From Kaiparowitsia implicata GSE-PSE-MK54-09C (GTDB taxonomy: Bacteria; Cyanobacteriota; Cyanobacteriia; Elainellales; Elainellaceae): a DNA stretch of 46,327 nt. The stretch covers positions 1 to 46,327 of the forward strand of contig JAHHHI010000007.1 in assembly GCA_019359435.1 (NCBI GenBank), written 5' to 3'. A program made the translations under genes and the position numbers. How positions within the stretch are numbered: the stretch's first letter is position 1; the number at the start of each line of letters is the position of its first letter. Below the pieces are notes generated by a model. That model ran no database searches. It saw only the letters and a list, made by a program, of their open reading frames with translations, and was not told the origin of the DNA. Positions 38,694 through 45,267 of this stretch are shown here, piece by piece.

Positions 38694-38780
38694 ACATAAC
38701 ATTCCCAATCACCCGCTACCAATAACCCCAATGCACACAGACAACCTCACGGCGGTCGGTGTGCATTGGGGTTGTTATGC
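38694..38780 (-). other. attC-like recombination site 3
   Basis: An 87-bp element bounded by ACATAAC (38694-38700) and GTTATGC (38774-38780). Outer arms pair over CATAACA, CCCAAT and ACC with short bulges. A competing inner hairpin pairs 38721-38738 with 38759-38776 with one G-T pair, which is unusual for attC. It lies 33 bp after the brnA stop. Confidence 0.6.
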
Positions 38781-38812
38781 CGCTGCAATCCTCGTTTCCC
38801 GAAACATATCAA

Positions 38813-39088
38813 TTATTGATGTGCTTCCATATACGCTCGTAACAATTGATTGATGTGCGTTTGATAGCCCTGCCCTTGAGACTTAAACCACTCCAATACA
38901 TCGCTATCAATACGGAGTGTAACTTGAGCCTTGCTTTTTGTAGCAGGTAAACCTCGTCGCACTACTGCCTTAGCAAACATTTCTGGCGTAATCTCTGGGC
39001 AGTCTGACAAATCGATATCCTCATCGCTCATTGCGTCTAATCGTTGCCAATCAGTTTGAGAGTTGCTCGAAGTAGGTTCGTTGTTCAT
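38813..39088 (-). CDS. brnA: BrnA-type antitoxin
   Basis: 91 residues from ATG 39088, overlapping the end of brnT by 38 bp as in other brnTA operons. The N-terminal half is acidic (MSDEDIDLSDCPEITPEMFA). The C-terminal half is a ribbon-helix-helix: strand KAQVTLRIDSDVLEWFKSQG, then YQTHINQLLRAYMEAH. BrnA binds BrnT and represses the operon. The pair would stabilise the cassette array, a known habit of toxin-antitoxin cassettes in sedentary integrons. Confidence 0.88.
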   Translation of the reverse strand: MNNEPTSSNSQTDWQRLDAMSDEDIDLSDCPEITPEMFAKAVVRRGLPATKSKAQVTLRIDSDVLEWFKSQGQGYQTHINQLLRAYMEAHQ

Positions 39089-39326
39089 ATTTCGTTGCCT
39101 TTCTTGCAGAAATAATACGAGTGCAATCCTCACGTTCCGTATGGACAACGGCAATAACTCGCCCTTGCAACAAACCGAATGTGACAAAACGCTGCTCTCT
39201 ATACCCGTAACGATCATCCTCAACCATTAAGATGTCACCATCGAATACGGCTGGGACATCGGTAAAATCAATGCCGTGTTTACGAAGATTGGCAAGACGT
39301 TTTGCTTCATCCCACTCATATTCCAT
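39051..39326 (-). CDS. brnT: BrnT-type toxin (RNase)
   Basis: A 91-residue BrnT protein. It starts YEWDEAKRLANLRKHGIDFT, the family opening with conserved Trp, Lys and His-Gly, then VFDGDILMVEDDRYGYREQR and the ending RIISARKATKYEQRTYFEQL. These Arg/His/Glu residues form the RelE-like ribonuclease site that blocks growth when unopposed. The cassette lies between attC sites 2 and 3. No damage is visible. Confidence 0.92.
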   Translation of the reverse strand: MEYEWDEAKRLANLRKHGIDFTDVPAVFDGDILMVEDDRYGYREQRFVTFGLLQGRVIAVVHTEREDCTRIISARKATKYEQRTYFEQLSN

Positions 39327-39452
39327 AACTGAACGACAGCTACAATAACCAATTGTAGTTACAAATTGTCGTTACAGCCACTATTCTAAGTAATTTTAAT
39401 TGTGATTGCCCCACAAATAGCTTCAAACTACTGCCCCAAGCGAGGACTTGCG

Positions 39453-39538
39453 GCATAATGGTGAAGTTGTGCGGCGGTAGACAACCTTGAAACCTCACCG
39501 AGAACCTTGGTTCTGTCCGTACCAACGCATTGTTATGA
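39453..39538 (-). other. attC-like recombination site 2
   Basis: An 86-bp element with imperfect cores GCATAAT (39453-39459) and GTTATGA (39532-39538). The arms GTTGTGCGGCGG and CTGTCCGTACCAAC pair with unpaired G and A bases and two G-T pairs. It lies 44 bp downstream of the SnoaL-like gene. The worn cores suggest it may no longer recombine. Confidence 0.55.
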
Positions 39539-39581
39539 GGCGATCTTGTTCATGCTCGACAACTGAACAAACACAACAATT

Positions 39582-40037
39582 TTATTTGAGAATTAACGGT
39601 GTTAAAACAGGAGCCATAAGCATTTCAAACTCTAGGTTAGTAGCACTCACCACGTTTTCTACAATTTTTCCTTCTCGTAGCCGCATGACATGAGTTTCAA
39701 TAAAAGTGATATCCCGATTTGTAGCAGCAACACCCAAAAACTCTTTAGTGTGTTTTTGCACAGATTTAAACCGAACAACCACCCGATCGCCTGCTGCAAA
39801 AATATCTTCAATTGTCATCTCTGAACCCGCAATGGGCGGAAAGGCATCGAAAAATGCACTAAATACTTGCTTGTAAGCTTCACGTCCGTCAATTGCTCCA
39901 TCTGGCTTCAATCCAGTAATTGCCTGTACATTTTCATCCAGTACATCCGGTGCTACGGTCATATCACCCTTGCCCAAAAACTGCTCAATAAAAATCCGAG
40001 CGATCGCTAAGTTTTGTTCTTCAGTTGAAGTCATCAT
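39582..40037 (-). CDS. SnoaL-like (ester cyclase type) protein
   Basis: A 151-residue NTF2-fold protein. It starts EEQNLAIARIFIEQFLGKGD, continues with GAIDGREAYKQVFSAFFDAF and PPIAGSEMTIEDIFAAGDRV (then VVRF), and ends in THVMRLREGKIVENV. The conserved His and Asp of SnoaL cyclases are partly present. No signal peptide is seen. The gene is 44 bp downstream of the SDR gene with no attC between, so both belong to the same cassette and probably the same transcript under the divergent LysR regulator. Confidence 0.85.
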   Translation of the reverse strand: MMTSTEEQNLAIARIFIEQFLGKGDMTVAPDVLDENVQAITGLKPDGAIDGREAYKQVFSAFFDAFPPIAGSEMTIEDIFAAGDRVVVRFKSVQKHTKEFLGVAATNRDITFIETHVMRLREGKIVENVVSATNLEFEMLMAPVLTPLILK

Positions 40038-40081
40038 CGTTATTTCTCGTTGTAGTTGTTTTGTCTCTTCGATTCAATTAA

Positions 40082-40825
40082 TTACCAAGCCAGTGCCACT
40101 GCGCCCCCAAACCTCCGCATTTCTGCAAAAAACTTGCCCTGTGCACCACCCTGTGGAAGCGTCGCCAGATAGACGGCGGTTTCAGCACCCTCATCGGCTG
40201 TGAACGGTGCGTTAGAGCCACCCATATCGGTTTGCATCCAGCCAGGAGAGTAGGCATTCACCAAAATATTGGTGCCTTGGAGTTCCTTCGCCCAGAGCAC
40301 TGTCAAACCATTCAGTCCAATTTTAGAAAGACGATACGACGGAGCCAACGGATAATAGTCACTTCCCATAGATGAGAGGGATGCCATCTCAGTAGACACA
40401 TTGACGATCCGTCCGTAGCCTTGCGCTTTCATCAAGGGCATTAGCGCTTGAGTGATTCGAGCCACGGCTAAGACGTTGGTTGTCAAGGTTGCCAACATCG
40501 TTTCTATTTTGACCGTGAGCAGGCTAGATTCTTCAGGTTGCATCGTGGGGTTGACACCCGCATTATTGACCAGAACATCGGCTCTGCCATAGGTCTGTTG
40601 CACCCAGGTTGTAAACTGCTGCACACTGGCATCACTGGTGACATCCAAAGGATGAAAATCCACTTGAATATTTTCGCTGGATAGGCGCTGTTGAGCGGCC
40701 AGACCATCTTGTTCTTGCCGACTCGTCAACACAACTTGAATATTTTCCTGCTGTGCTAACTGGCGAGCGATCGCATAGCCTAACCCTTTGTGACTACCGG
40801 TGATTACAGCAACTTTCTGCGTCAT
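40082..40825 (-). CDS. SDR-family carbonyl reductase-like enzyme
   Basis: A 247-residue classical SDR. TGSHKGLG at 9-16, NNAG at 87-90, catalytic Ser near 144, Tyr164 and Lys168 (YRLSK), and SPGWMQTDMGG in the substrate-loop region. The GYAIARQLAQQ helix and the VNVST block resemble NADPH carbonyl reductases. The substrate is unknown. It is divergent from the LysR gene across a 93-bp gap holding a clear LysR-type dyad, so it is the likely target. Confidence 0.9.
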   Translation of the reverse strand: MTQKVAVITGSHKGLGYAIARQLAQQENIQVVLTSRQEQDGLAAQQRLSSENIQVDFHPLDVTSDASVQQFTTWVQQTYGRADVLVNNAGVNPTMQPEESSLLTVKIETMLATLTTNVLAVARITQALMPLMKAQGYGRIVNVSTEMASLSSMGSDYYPLAPSYRLSKIGLNGLTVLWAKELQGTNILVNAYSPGWMQTDMGGSNAPFTADEGAETAVYLATLPQGGAQGKFFAEMRRFGGAVALAW

Positions 40826-40876
40826 GATCGTCAGATCTTCCTGAATTACATAGGTGTACAGTTACCGTAACAACCC

Positions 40877-40905
40877 CTAAAATATTAAGCAATTCGATAT
40901 TTTAG
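40877..40905. promoter_or_regulatory. LysR-type operator dyad
   Basis: CTAAAATAT (40877-40885), an 11-base spacer, then ATATTTTAG (40897-40905): a perfect 9-bp dyad with the T-N11-A style geometry of LysR boxes. It is centred about 28 bp before the LysR start and about 66 bp before the SDR start, so the regulator could control both itself and the SDR/SnoaL pair. Confidence 0.75.
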
Positions 40906-40918
40906 ATGATCTATATCA

Positions 40919-41857
40919 ATGAAATCGATAAATTTGGCGGCAATCGACTTAAACCTGCTGGTTGCCTTTGAAGCCCTTCTAGAACGACACAGCGTCACAA
41001 AAGCTGCTGAGCAACTTCAGATTGGTCAGCCTGCCATGAGTGCTGCACTCAGCCGTTTGCGTATTTTGTTTGAAGATGAATTATTTGTGCGGTTGGGGCG
41101 GCAGATGCAGCCGACGCTCAAGGCCCAAGCGATAGCCCCAGGTATTCTGTCAGCATTGCAACAGATCCGCCAAGCCGTTACCGCCAGTCAGACCTTTGAG
41201 CCAACTTCTAGCGATCGCACTTTTACCATCGGCAGTTCAGATTACACCAGCTTTGTCCTAGTGCCGCCGCTACTGGAATTGAGTCATCAAACGGCTCCGT
41301 CCATCAACCTTCGAATGATTGGATTTGAGAAGGACAGTATTGGAGATTTGCTAGAACAGGGAGAAATCGATTTGGCGTTGGGTGTTTTTCCCGATCCGCC
41401 CCGACAAACGCAATGGGAACCCATCTTTGAAGAACGATTTGTGGGAATTGCCCGTCAAGGACATCCGGCGCTCCAACAAGGAACCATGAGCTTAGAAAGT
41501 TTTGCACAGCTTTCCCACGCCCTCACAACTCTGCGTCGAGATACTTCAGGTGCCATCGACAAAGCGTTGCATGAGCGAAACTTAGAGCGCCGGATTGCAT
41601 TTACAACTCCGCACATGATGGTTTTGCCATTTGCGATCGCATCGGGTGATGTAGTTGCAGCCATTCCTCGACGCATTGCCCTCCGTTTAGCAACTGTCTG
41701 TGATTTAGCAATTTTTGAACTGCCAATTGAAACAAAACCGTGGACGGTTTCTATGCTGTGGAGTACTTTGAGCGATCAAGATGAAGCCAATCGCTGGTTA
41801 CGTAACACAATCAAAGTGATTTCTCAAAAAGTTGGAGCAAGTACAGATAAAATTTAG
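40919..41857 (+). CDS. LysR-family transcriptional regulator
   Basis: A 312-residue LysR protein. The winged helix-turn-helix (about 8-65) contains LNLLVAFEALLERHSVTKAA, EQLQIGQPAMSAALSRLRI and LFEDELFVRLGR. The co-inducer domain (about 95-300) has FTIGSSDYTSFVLVPPLLEL and GEIDLALGVFPDPPRQTQWE. It reads opposite to its neighbours, rare inside an integron array, and is best explained as part of a LysR/SDR/SnoaL unit captured together. GCGATCGC sites inside show it is adapted to a cyanobacterial host. Confidence 0.93.
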   Translation: MKSINLAAIDLNLLVAFEALLERHSVTKAAEQLQIGQPAMSAALSRLRILFEDELFVRLGRQMQPTLKAQAIAPGILSALQQIRQAVTASQTFEPTSSDRTFTIGSSDYTSFVLVPPLLELSHQTAPSINLRMIGFEKDSIGDLLEQGEIDLALGVFPDPPRQTQWEPIFEERFVGIARQGHPALQQGTMSLESFAQLSHALTTLRRDTSGAIDKALHERNLERRIAFTTPHMMVLPFAIASGDVVAAIPRRIALRLATVCDLAIFELPIETKPWTVSMLWSTLSDQDEANRWLRNTIKVISQKVGASTDKI

Positions 41858-41882
41858 ATCATGCGATCGCCAGGACTAAGGC

Positions 41883-41968
41883 GCATAACGACCGAGTTCA
41901 GCCGCCCGAAGCAGCGTAGTGAGGAACTAAGGAAGCTGCGAAGGGTAGGCTGCAACGATTTGTTGGGT
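41883..41968 (-). other. attC-like recombination site 1
   Basis: An 86-bp element bounded by GCATAAC (41883-41889) and GTTGGGT (41962-41968). The arms GTTCAGCCGCCC and GGGTAGGCTGCAAC pair with unpaired bases on one side and one mismatch. It lies 57 bp downstream of the zinc-ribbon membrane protein gene, as the first attC after the integrase end. Confidence 0.7.
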
Positions 41969-42024
41969 GGCTGTTTTGTTTATGTCTCTGATGTGCTTTG
42001 AATCACTATCTTGCCAGAAATGTT

Positions 42025-42390
42025 TTAGCGCTCTCTCCTCGAGAACTTTTTGCTGCCAGAGTAAGTAAACAACGCACCGATCAGCGTTATCACCCCCATT
42101 GGGACAAGAAATAGCGCCAGTGCTGTTTGCCACTGTAATAGACCAAAACCCAGAAATAATATACCTGACAAAGTGAGCCAAACCGCGTACTGCATATAAA
42201 CACCAGCAGTTTTTTGATATGCGGATTTACCCCGTTGCATAAGTTCGTCTAGAGCCTGCACCTCACTTTCACATCTGTTTCTACAGGCAATGCCATTTTC
42301 AATTTCAGCGGCACACTTGGGACAGATGCCCCTATTACAGTTCTTACAGATAGCTACAGCATCTACATCGTTATGGTAGTAACACTTCAT
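42025..42390 (-). CDS. B-box-like zinc-binding membrane protein
   Basis: A 121-residue protein. The N-terminal 45 residues carry CYYHNDVDAVAICKNCNRGI, then CPKC, then CRNRCESE: a Cys/His cluster of B-box/zinc-ribbon type. Two membrane spans follow (YAVWLTLSGILFLGFGLLQW and ALALFLVPMGVITLIGALFT). The tail is basic (SGSKKFSRRER). Such short proteins are common in bacteria and of unknown function. It is the first cassette next to the integrase end, where expression from an integron promoter would be strongest. Confidence 0.72.
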   Translation of the reverse strand: MKCYYHNDVDAVAICKNCNRGICPKCAAEIENGIACRNRCESEVQALDELMQRGKSAYQKTAGVYMQYAVWLTLSGILFLGFGLLQWQTALALFLVPMGVITLIGALFTYSGSKKFSRRER

Positions 42391-42443
42391 GTCAGACCTC
42401 TATGTTTTTATTGTGTCAATGAATACACAGGTCGCGCACATCC

Positions 42444-42546
42444 GCCCAACAACTTATTATGTCGACACTTTCCATATAACCACCCTATAAGGGGCAGTTA
42501 TACCGACGGTTTCCGCATAATTCACCCTCTGTAGGCAGTTATACGG
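42444..42546 (-). other. Candidate attI region with tandem 37-bp repeats
   Basis: A core site GCCCAAC (GTTGGGC on the cassette strand) lies at 42444-42450. Beside it are two 37-bp tandem units, 42469-42505 and 42510-42546, each TTTCC...ATAA...CACCCT...GCAGTTATAC and about 75% identical. Each can also fold on itself (ATAA with TTAT). This is exactly the slot between intI and the first cassette where attI with its integrase-binding repeats belongs. Confidence 0.5.
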
Positions 42547-42671
42547 ATATTGGCTGCACACTATCTTTGCTGGGGGTAATTAACTAGAAATCTTCTGTAT
42601 AACTTCATAAAGCCAGAGGAGCGTAAGCATATACTATTGCTCGCAATGCTGTTCTCCGTACAAACGTTGCC

Positions 42672-42857
42672 ATGGCATCTACCCCTAAGCTTTTGGACCA
42701 AGTTCGCCAGGTGCTTCGGGTCAGGCACTACTCTTATGAAACCGAGAAAACTTATGTCAACTGGATCAAACGATTTATAGCGTTTCATCAGATGAGGCCA
42801 CCCAGGGAAATGGGTGCGATCGCAGTCGTGAGTGCTAGAGCAAACGGTAGCAGGTAG
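42672..42857 (+). pseudogene. intI: Truncated integron integrase (N-terminal remnant)
   Basis: The first ~49 residues match the start of integron-integrase tyrosine recombinases: LLDQVRQVLRVRHYSYETEK, TYVNWIKRFIAFHQ and the P-R-E-M-G-A block. After REMGA the homology stops at a GCGATCGC site, and an unrelated 12-residue tail leads to a TAG. The N-terminal core-binding segment is all that is left; the catalytic Arg, Lys, His and Tyr are gone. The array can therefore not be mobilised by its own integrase. Its direction, away from the cassettes, is the normal integron layout. Confidence 0.8.
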
Positions 42858-43116
42858 GTCTTGCGTTTTGAGATCAGATGTTTTATGCTTCCAGCTACCG
42901 GAATCTGATTTCGGTGATAACTGACATGCGCGCTTGGGGTTTTGGGCGCTGATTAGGAGTGCGCCAACACTCACTAACCAGCTGACCTGACTCCTGGCAT
43001 AGGCAGGAGCCAGGCTTTGATGATTATCAAGCGCCTTGCTAATGCTGACAAGTGGTTGGGTCAACCACGCCCTGAGCGCGTTTCCTCTACAACATGCATT
43101 AGCGAGGCAAAAAACC
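42858..43116. other. Intergenic stretch with two small hairpins
   Basis: No gene is recognised. Two stems are visible: CTGACTCCTG with CAGGAGCCAG (42988-43014, one unpaired step) and GTGGTTG-GGT-CAACCAC (about 43050-43066). They lie upstream of the 67-residue gene and could be leader structures or a terminator for whatever replaced the 3' part of intI. Confidence 0.35.
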
Positions 43117-43320
43117 ATGAGTTCAGAGATTAAGGCGCTGGTGCGATCGCACCAGCGCGAGAGCAACGCGCAGATTTGGATTATCGGCACGAGAGACCAG
43201 GTGATCCATTTGATGAACGAGCTGTATGTGAAAAAGGTGGCGACGGATCGCGTGCAGTTTACGCCGATTATTCCCGCGCCGTTTATAGACGGGCAGTATA
43301 TGACGGTGTTGGTGCGTTAG
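43117..43320 (+). CDS. Conserved 67-residue cyanobacterial protein
   Basis: The start at ATG 43117 has GCGAGG about 10 bases upstream; the longer frame to 43036 has no such support. The protein MSSEIKALVRSHQRESNAQI, then WIIGTRDQVIHLMNELYV, then RVQFTPIIPAPFIDGQYMTV belongs to a small family I associate with cyanobacteria; function unknown. The predicted fold is a strand-helix-strand unit without signal or membrane span. A 16-bp tandem duplication starts in its last codons. Confidence 0.65.
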   Translation: MSSEIKALVRSHQRESNAQIWIIGTRDQVIHLMNELYVKKVATDRVQFTPIIPAPFIDGQYMTVLVR

Positions 43321-43347
43321 ACGGATGTAATGTTAGACGGATGTAAT
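43316..43347. repeat. 16-bp tandem duplication at the stop codon
   Basis: GTTAGACGGATGTAAT occurs twice head-to-tail (43316-43331 and 43332-43347). The first copy contains the TAG stop of the 67-residue gene. A short, probably recent, slippage duplication. Confidence 0.75.
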
Positions 43348-43412
43348 CAAGACAGCCCTTCAGTCTAGCCGAGCTGGAATGGCGTTGATTGGATGACTGA
43401 GAGACCTGACGA

Positions 43413-43448
43413 TAAAGGCATTGCACCCGATCGGGTGCAATGCCTTTA
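43413..43448. terminator. Perfect 36-bp palindrome between convergent genes
   Basis: TAAAGGCATTGCACCCGA followed by its exact reverse complement, centred on CGATCG. It lies between the convergent 67-residue gene and the DHFR-like gene and can form an 18-bp stem in either transcript. Ends rich in A on one side and T on the other give a weak U-tract both ways, so it is probably a bidirectional terminator. Confidence 0.65.
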
Positions 43449-43532
43449 CGCTACATCTCGATTTACTACTGTCTTGGGGTTTACTGTGGTTCGTCGCATG
43501 ACTACCCTGTTACATATGGTAATTTCGAGTTG

Positions 43533-44105
43533 TTAGGTTGGTACGCCTGCATTGCCCTTAGCCACTTCATAGCGAAGTTCAGCCATACCAGTGCCAATTT
43601 GGTGAACTGACACCAGACGCAAGGCTGGGTTCAGAACCCGGCGCGGGAAAAGTTGCTTACCTCTGCCCAGGGTAACTGACCCAATCTGAACGATTAGCTC
43701 ATCCAAAAGTCCGGCATCATGGAACTGCCCTGCCAAGTCACCGCCTCCCACGATCCAGATGTTCTTGTCCTCCGCCACTGCTCGCATTTCATTGTGAACT
43801 TGGCGCACATCCCCGTTCACAAATTGGATATCTGCGCCTTCAATTACCGGGAGCTTGCGGCTGGTGAATACCCAGACAGGCTGAGCGTAGGGCCACGCTG
43901 ATCCGGCCTCGGTAGCGACCTGATCGGCATTGCGGATCATCCACTCGTAGGTCGACGATCCCATAGTTAATGCACCTATCTCAGCGATAAACTCTGGGTA
44001 ACTAGAGCCATTCAGATCGCTAAGCGGAAACAGCCAGTCCAACGAGTCATTTTCGGTAGCGATAAACCCGTCCAGGCTTGCGGCTGTATAGTATTGGGTC
44101 TTCAT
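43533..44105 (-). CDS. DHFR/RibD-like reductase family protein
   Basis: About 190 residues from ATG 44105, which has AGGAG eight bases upstream; the open frame to 44234 overlaps the Mpo1-like gene and is not used. It begins KTQYYTAASLDGFIA, has LTMGSSTYEWMI and NIWIVGGGDLAGQF (the GGG nucleotide loop), and ends in LRYEVAKG. These are the marks of the dihydrofolate-reductase-like RibD C-terminal family, NADPH enzymes of mostly unknown substrate. It lies 13 bp after the Mpo1-like gene and shares its TetR-controlled promoter. Confidence 0.88.
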   Translation of the reverse strand: MKTQYYTAASLDGFIATENDSLDWLFPLSDLNGSSYPEFIAEIGALTMGSSTYEWMIRNADQVATEAGSAWPYAQPVWVFTSRKLPVIEGADIQFVNGDVRQVHNEMRAVAEDKNIWIVGGGDLAGQFHDAGLLDELIVQIGSVTLGRGKQLFPRRVLNPALRLVSVHQIGTGMAELRYEVAKGNAGVPT

Positions 44106-44118
44106 GACTGTTCTCCTT

Positions 44119-44451
44119 CTAATGCTCTTGAGACTGGGTACCCAACCAGTTCTTCTGAAAATCTCTTGACAGTAAAAACTTCGGGAATGTGTAGAACTGC
44201 TCGGTGTACAGGCGAGTCGCAAAATCCCAGCCACTGCTGAAGGGCTCTGGAGCTTGCGCTTCTAGGGCATGTCCTTTGCGCTGCAACCCCAGCGATATCA
44301 CGGCTACGCCAACGCACGTCAAAGCTGGCAAGGGCTTGCGATAGGCGATCGCAGCAAACAGTCCAACGTGAGCCAGGATAAACAGGGGAACTGCAACCAA
44401 ATGGATAAGTAAGTTAGTCCGATGGGCATGAATGTGAGCATAGGAGTTCAT
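44119..44451 (-). CDS. Mpo1-like (DUF962-type) membrane protein
   Basis: A 110-residue protein with YAHIHAHRTNLLIHLVAVPL at the start (His-x3-N-x4-H), two hydrophobic spans (LVAVPLFILAHVGLFAAIAY and LPALTCVGVAVISLGLQ), then GHALEAQAPEPFSSGWDFAT, a second His/Glu motif, and FYTFPKFLLS. The His residues around short membrane helices recall the Mpo1/DUF962 dioxygenases of lipid alpha-oxidation. The match is by pattern only. It is the first gene of the operon repressed by the divergent TetR gene. Confidence 0.55.
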   Translation of the reverse strand: MNSYAHIHAHRTNLLIHLVAVPLFILAHVGLFAAIAYRKPLPALTCVGVAVISLGLQRKGHALEAQAPEPFSSGWDFATRLYTEQFYTFPKFLLSRDFQKNWLGTQSQEH

Positions 44452-44468
44452 GATTCATTCCTTCAGCA

Positions 44469-44518
44469 TGTTAACGCCGACAACATCAGACTAGCGCGCC
44501 AAGTTAACGCTGTCAACT
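44469..44518. promoter_or_regulatory. Two TetR-type operators and a promoter
   Basis: Two related dyads, TGTTAACGCCGACAACA (44469-44485) and AGTTAACGCTGTCAACT (44502-44518), lie between the divergent TetR gene and the Mpo1/DHFR-like pair. On the minus strand TTGACA (44516-44511) is followed after 17 bases by TAGTCT (44493-44488), a plausible -35/-10 pair overlapped by both dyads. Repression by the TetR protein is the simple reading. Confidence 0.72.
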
Positions 44519-44568
44519 TTTTGTGGTACGGTGTGTGTGTTTAGTTAGTTGGTTAGATCACTTCATCA

Positions 44569-45189
44569 ATGCCCAAAGCGCGTTCCAGGGTTACGTATCA
44601 CCACGGCGATTTAGGGAAAGCGTTGATTGATGCAGCATTGGCAATCATTACAGAAGAACAGGATGCTGCGAATGTCTCACTGCGAGAAGTTGCCCGCCGA
44701 GTGGGGGTTTCCCAAGCGGCTCCCTATCGCCACTTTGCTGATAAGGACGCCTTGTTGGCGGCTGTGGCAGAAGAGGGATTTCAACGGTTGCTAAACGCTT
44801 TGCAAGTTGATACTGGCTCCGACCCTGATCCACTGGCGAGGTTGCAAGCCAGTGGCGTGGCTTATGTAAAGTTCGCGATCGCCCATCCTGCCCACTACCG
44901 GGTGATGTTTAGCACCTTCCGAGTAGATCAAGAGAATAATTCATCCCTGAACGCAGCGGCGGGGAAGGCGTTTGCTGTGATGGTGGATGCGATCTCCGCA
45001 GGACAAGCAATTGGGGCAATACAGCCCGGCAACCCCCGACAGCTAGCCTGGGTCACCTGGTCATTGGTTCATGGATTGGCTCTCCTACTGATCGATCGTC
45101 AACTGCCTCTCGTCGATGAGCAGGACATGTTATCCCTAGTCACCCTGGCAACCCAGAGCCTGGTTCGTGGTCTTCAGAAACCAAGCTAG
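44569..45189 (+). CDS. TetR-family transcriptional regulator
   Basis: A 206-residue regulator. The N-terminal helix-turn-helix (about 10-60) reads KALIDAALAIITEEQ, then SLREVARRVGVSQAAPYRHF and ADKDALLAAVAEEGF. The C-terminal domain (about 75-200) has the WHG-type pattern RLQASGVAYVKFAIAHPAHY and RVMFSTF, then VTWSLVHGLALLLID. The WHG-domain subclass often responds to small lipophilic ligands. It is divergent from the Mpo1/DHFR-like operon with two dyad operators between. Confidence 0.93.
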   Translation: MPKARSRVTYHHGDLGKALIDAALAIITEEQDAANVSLREVARRVGVSQAAPYRHFADKDALLAAVAEEGFQRLLNALQVDTGSDPDPLARLQASGVAYVKFAIAHPAHYRVMFSTFRVDQENNSSLNAAAGKAFAVMVDAISAGQAIGAIQPGNPRQLAWVTWSLVHGLALLLIDRQLPLVDEQDMLSLVTLATQSLVRGLQKPS

Positions 45190-45267
45190 TGGGTCATTTG
45201 GCATGGGCATCGCCAATGATATGGAGGTTGGTCACAATAGAAGAAGCCCCTTCAATGACATTTAGTC

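Noticed and set aside
42561-43190. 209-residue minus-strand ORF across the intI start
   Set aside because: It is antisense to the clear intI homology, Cys/Leu-biased, and matches no family.
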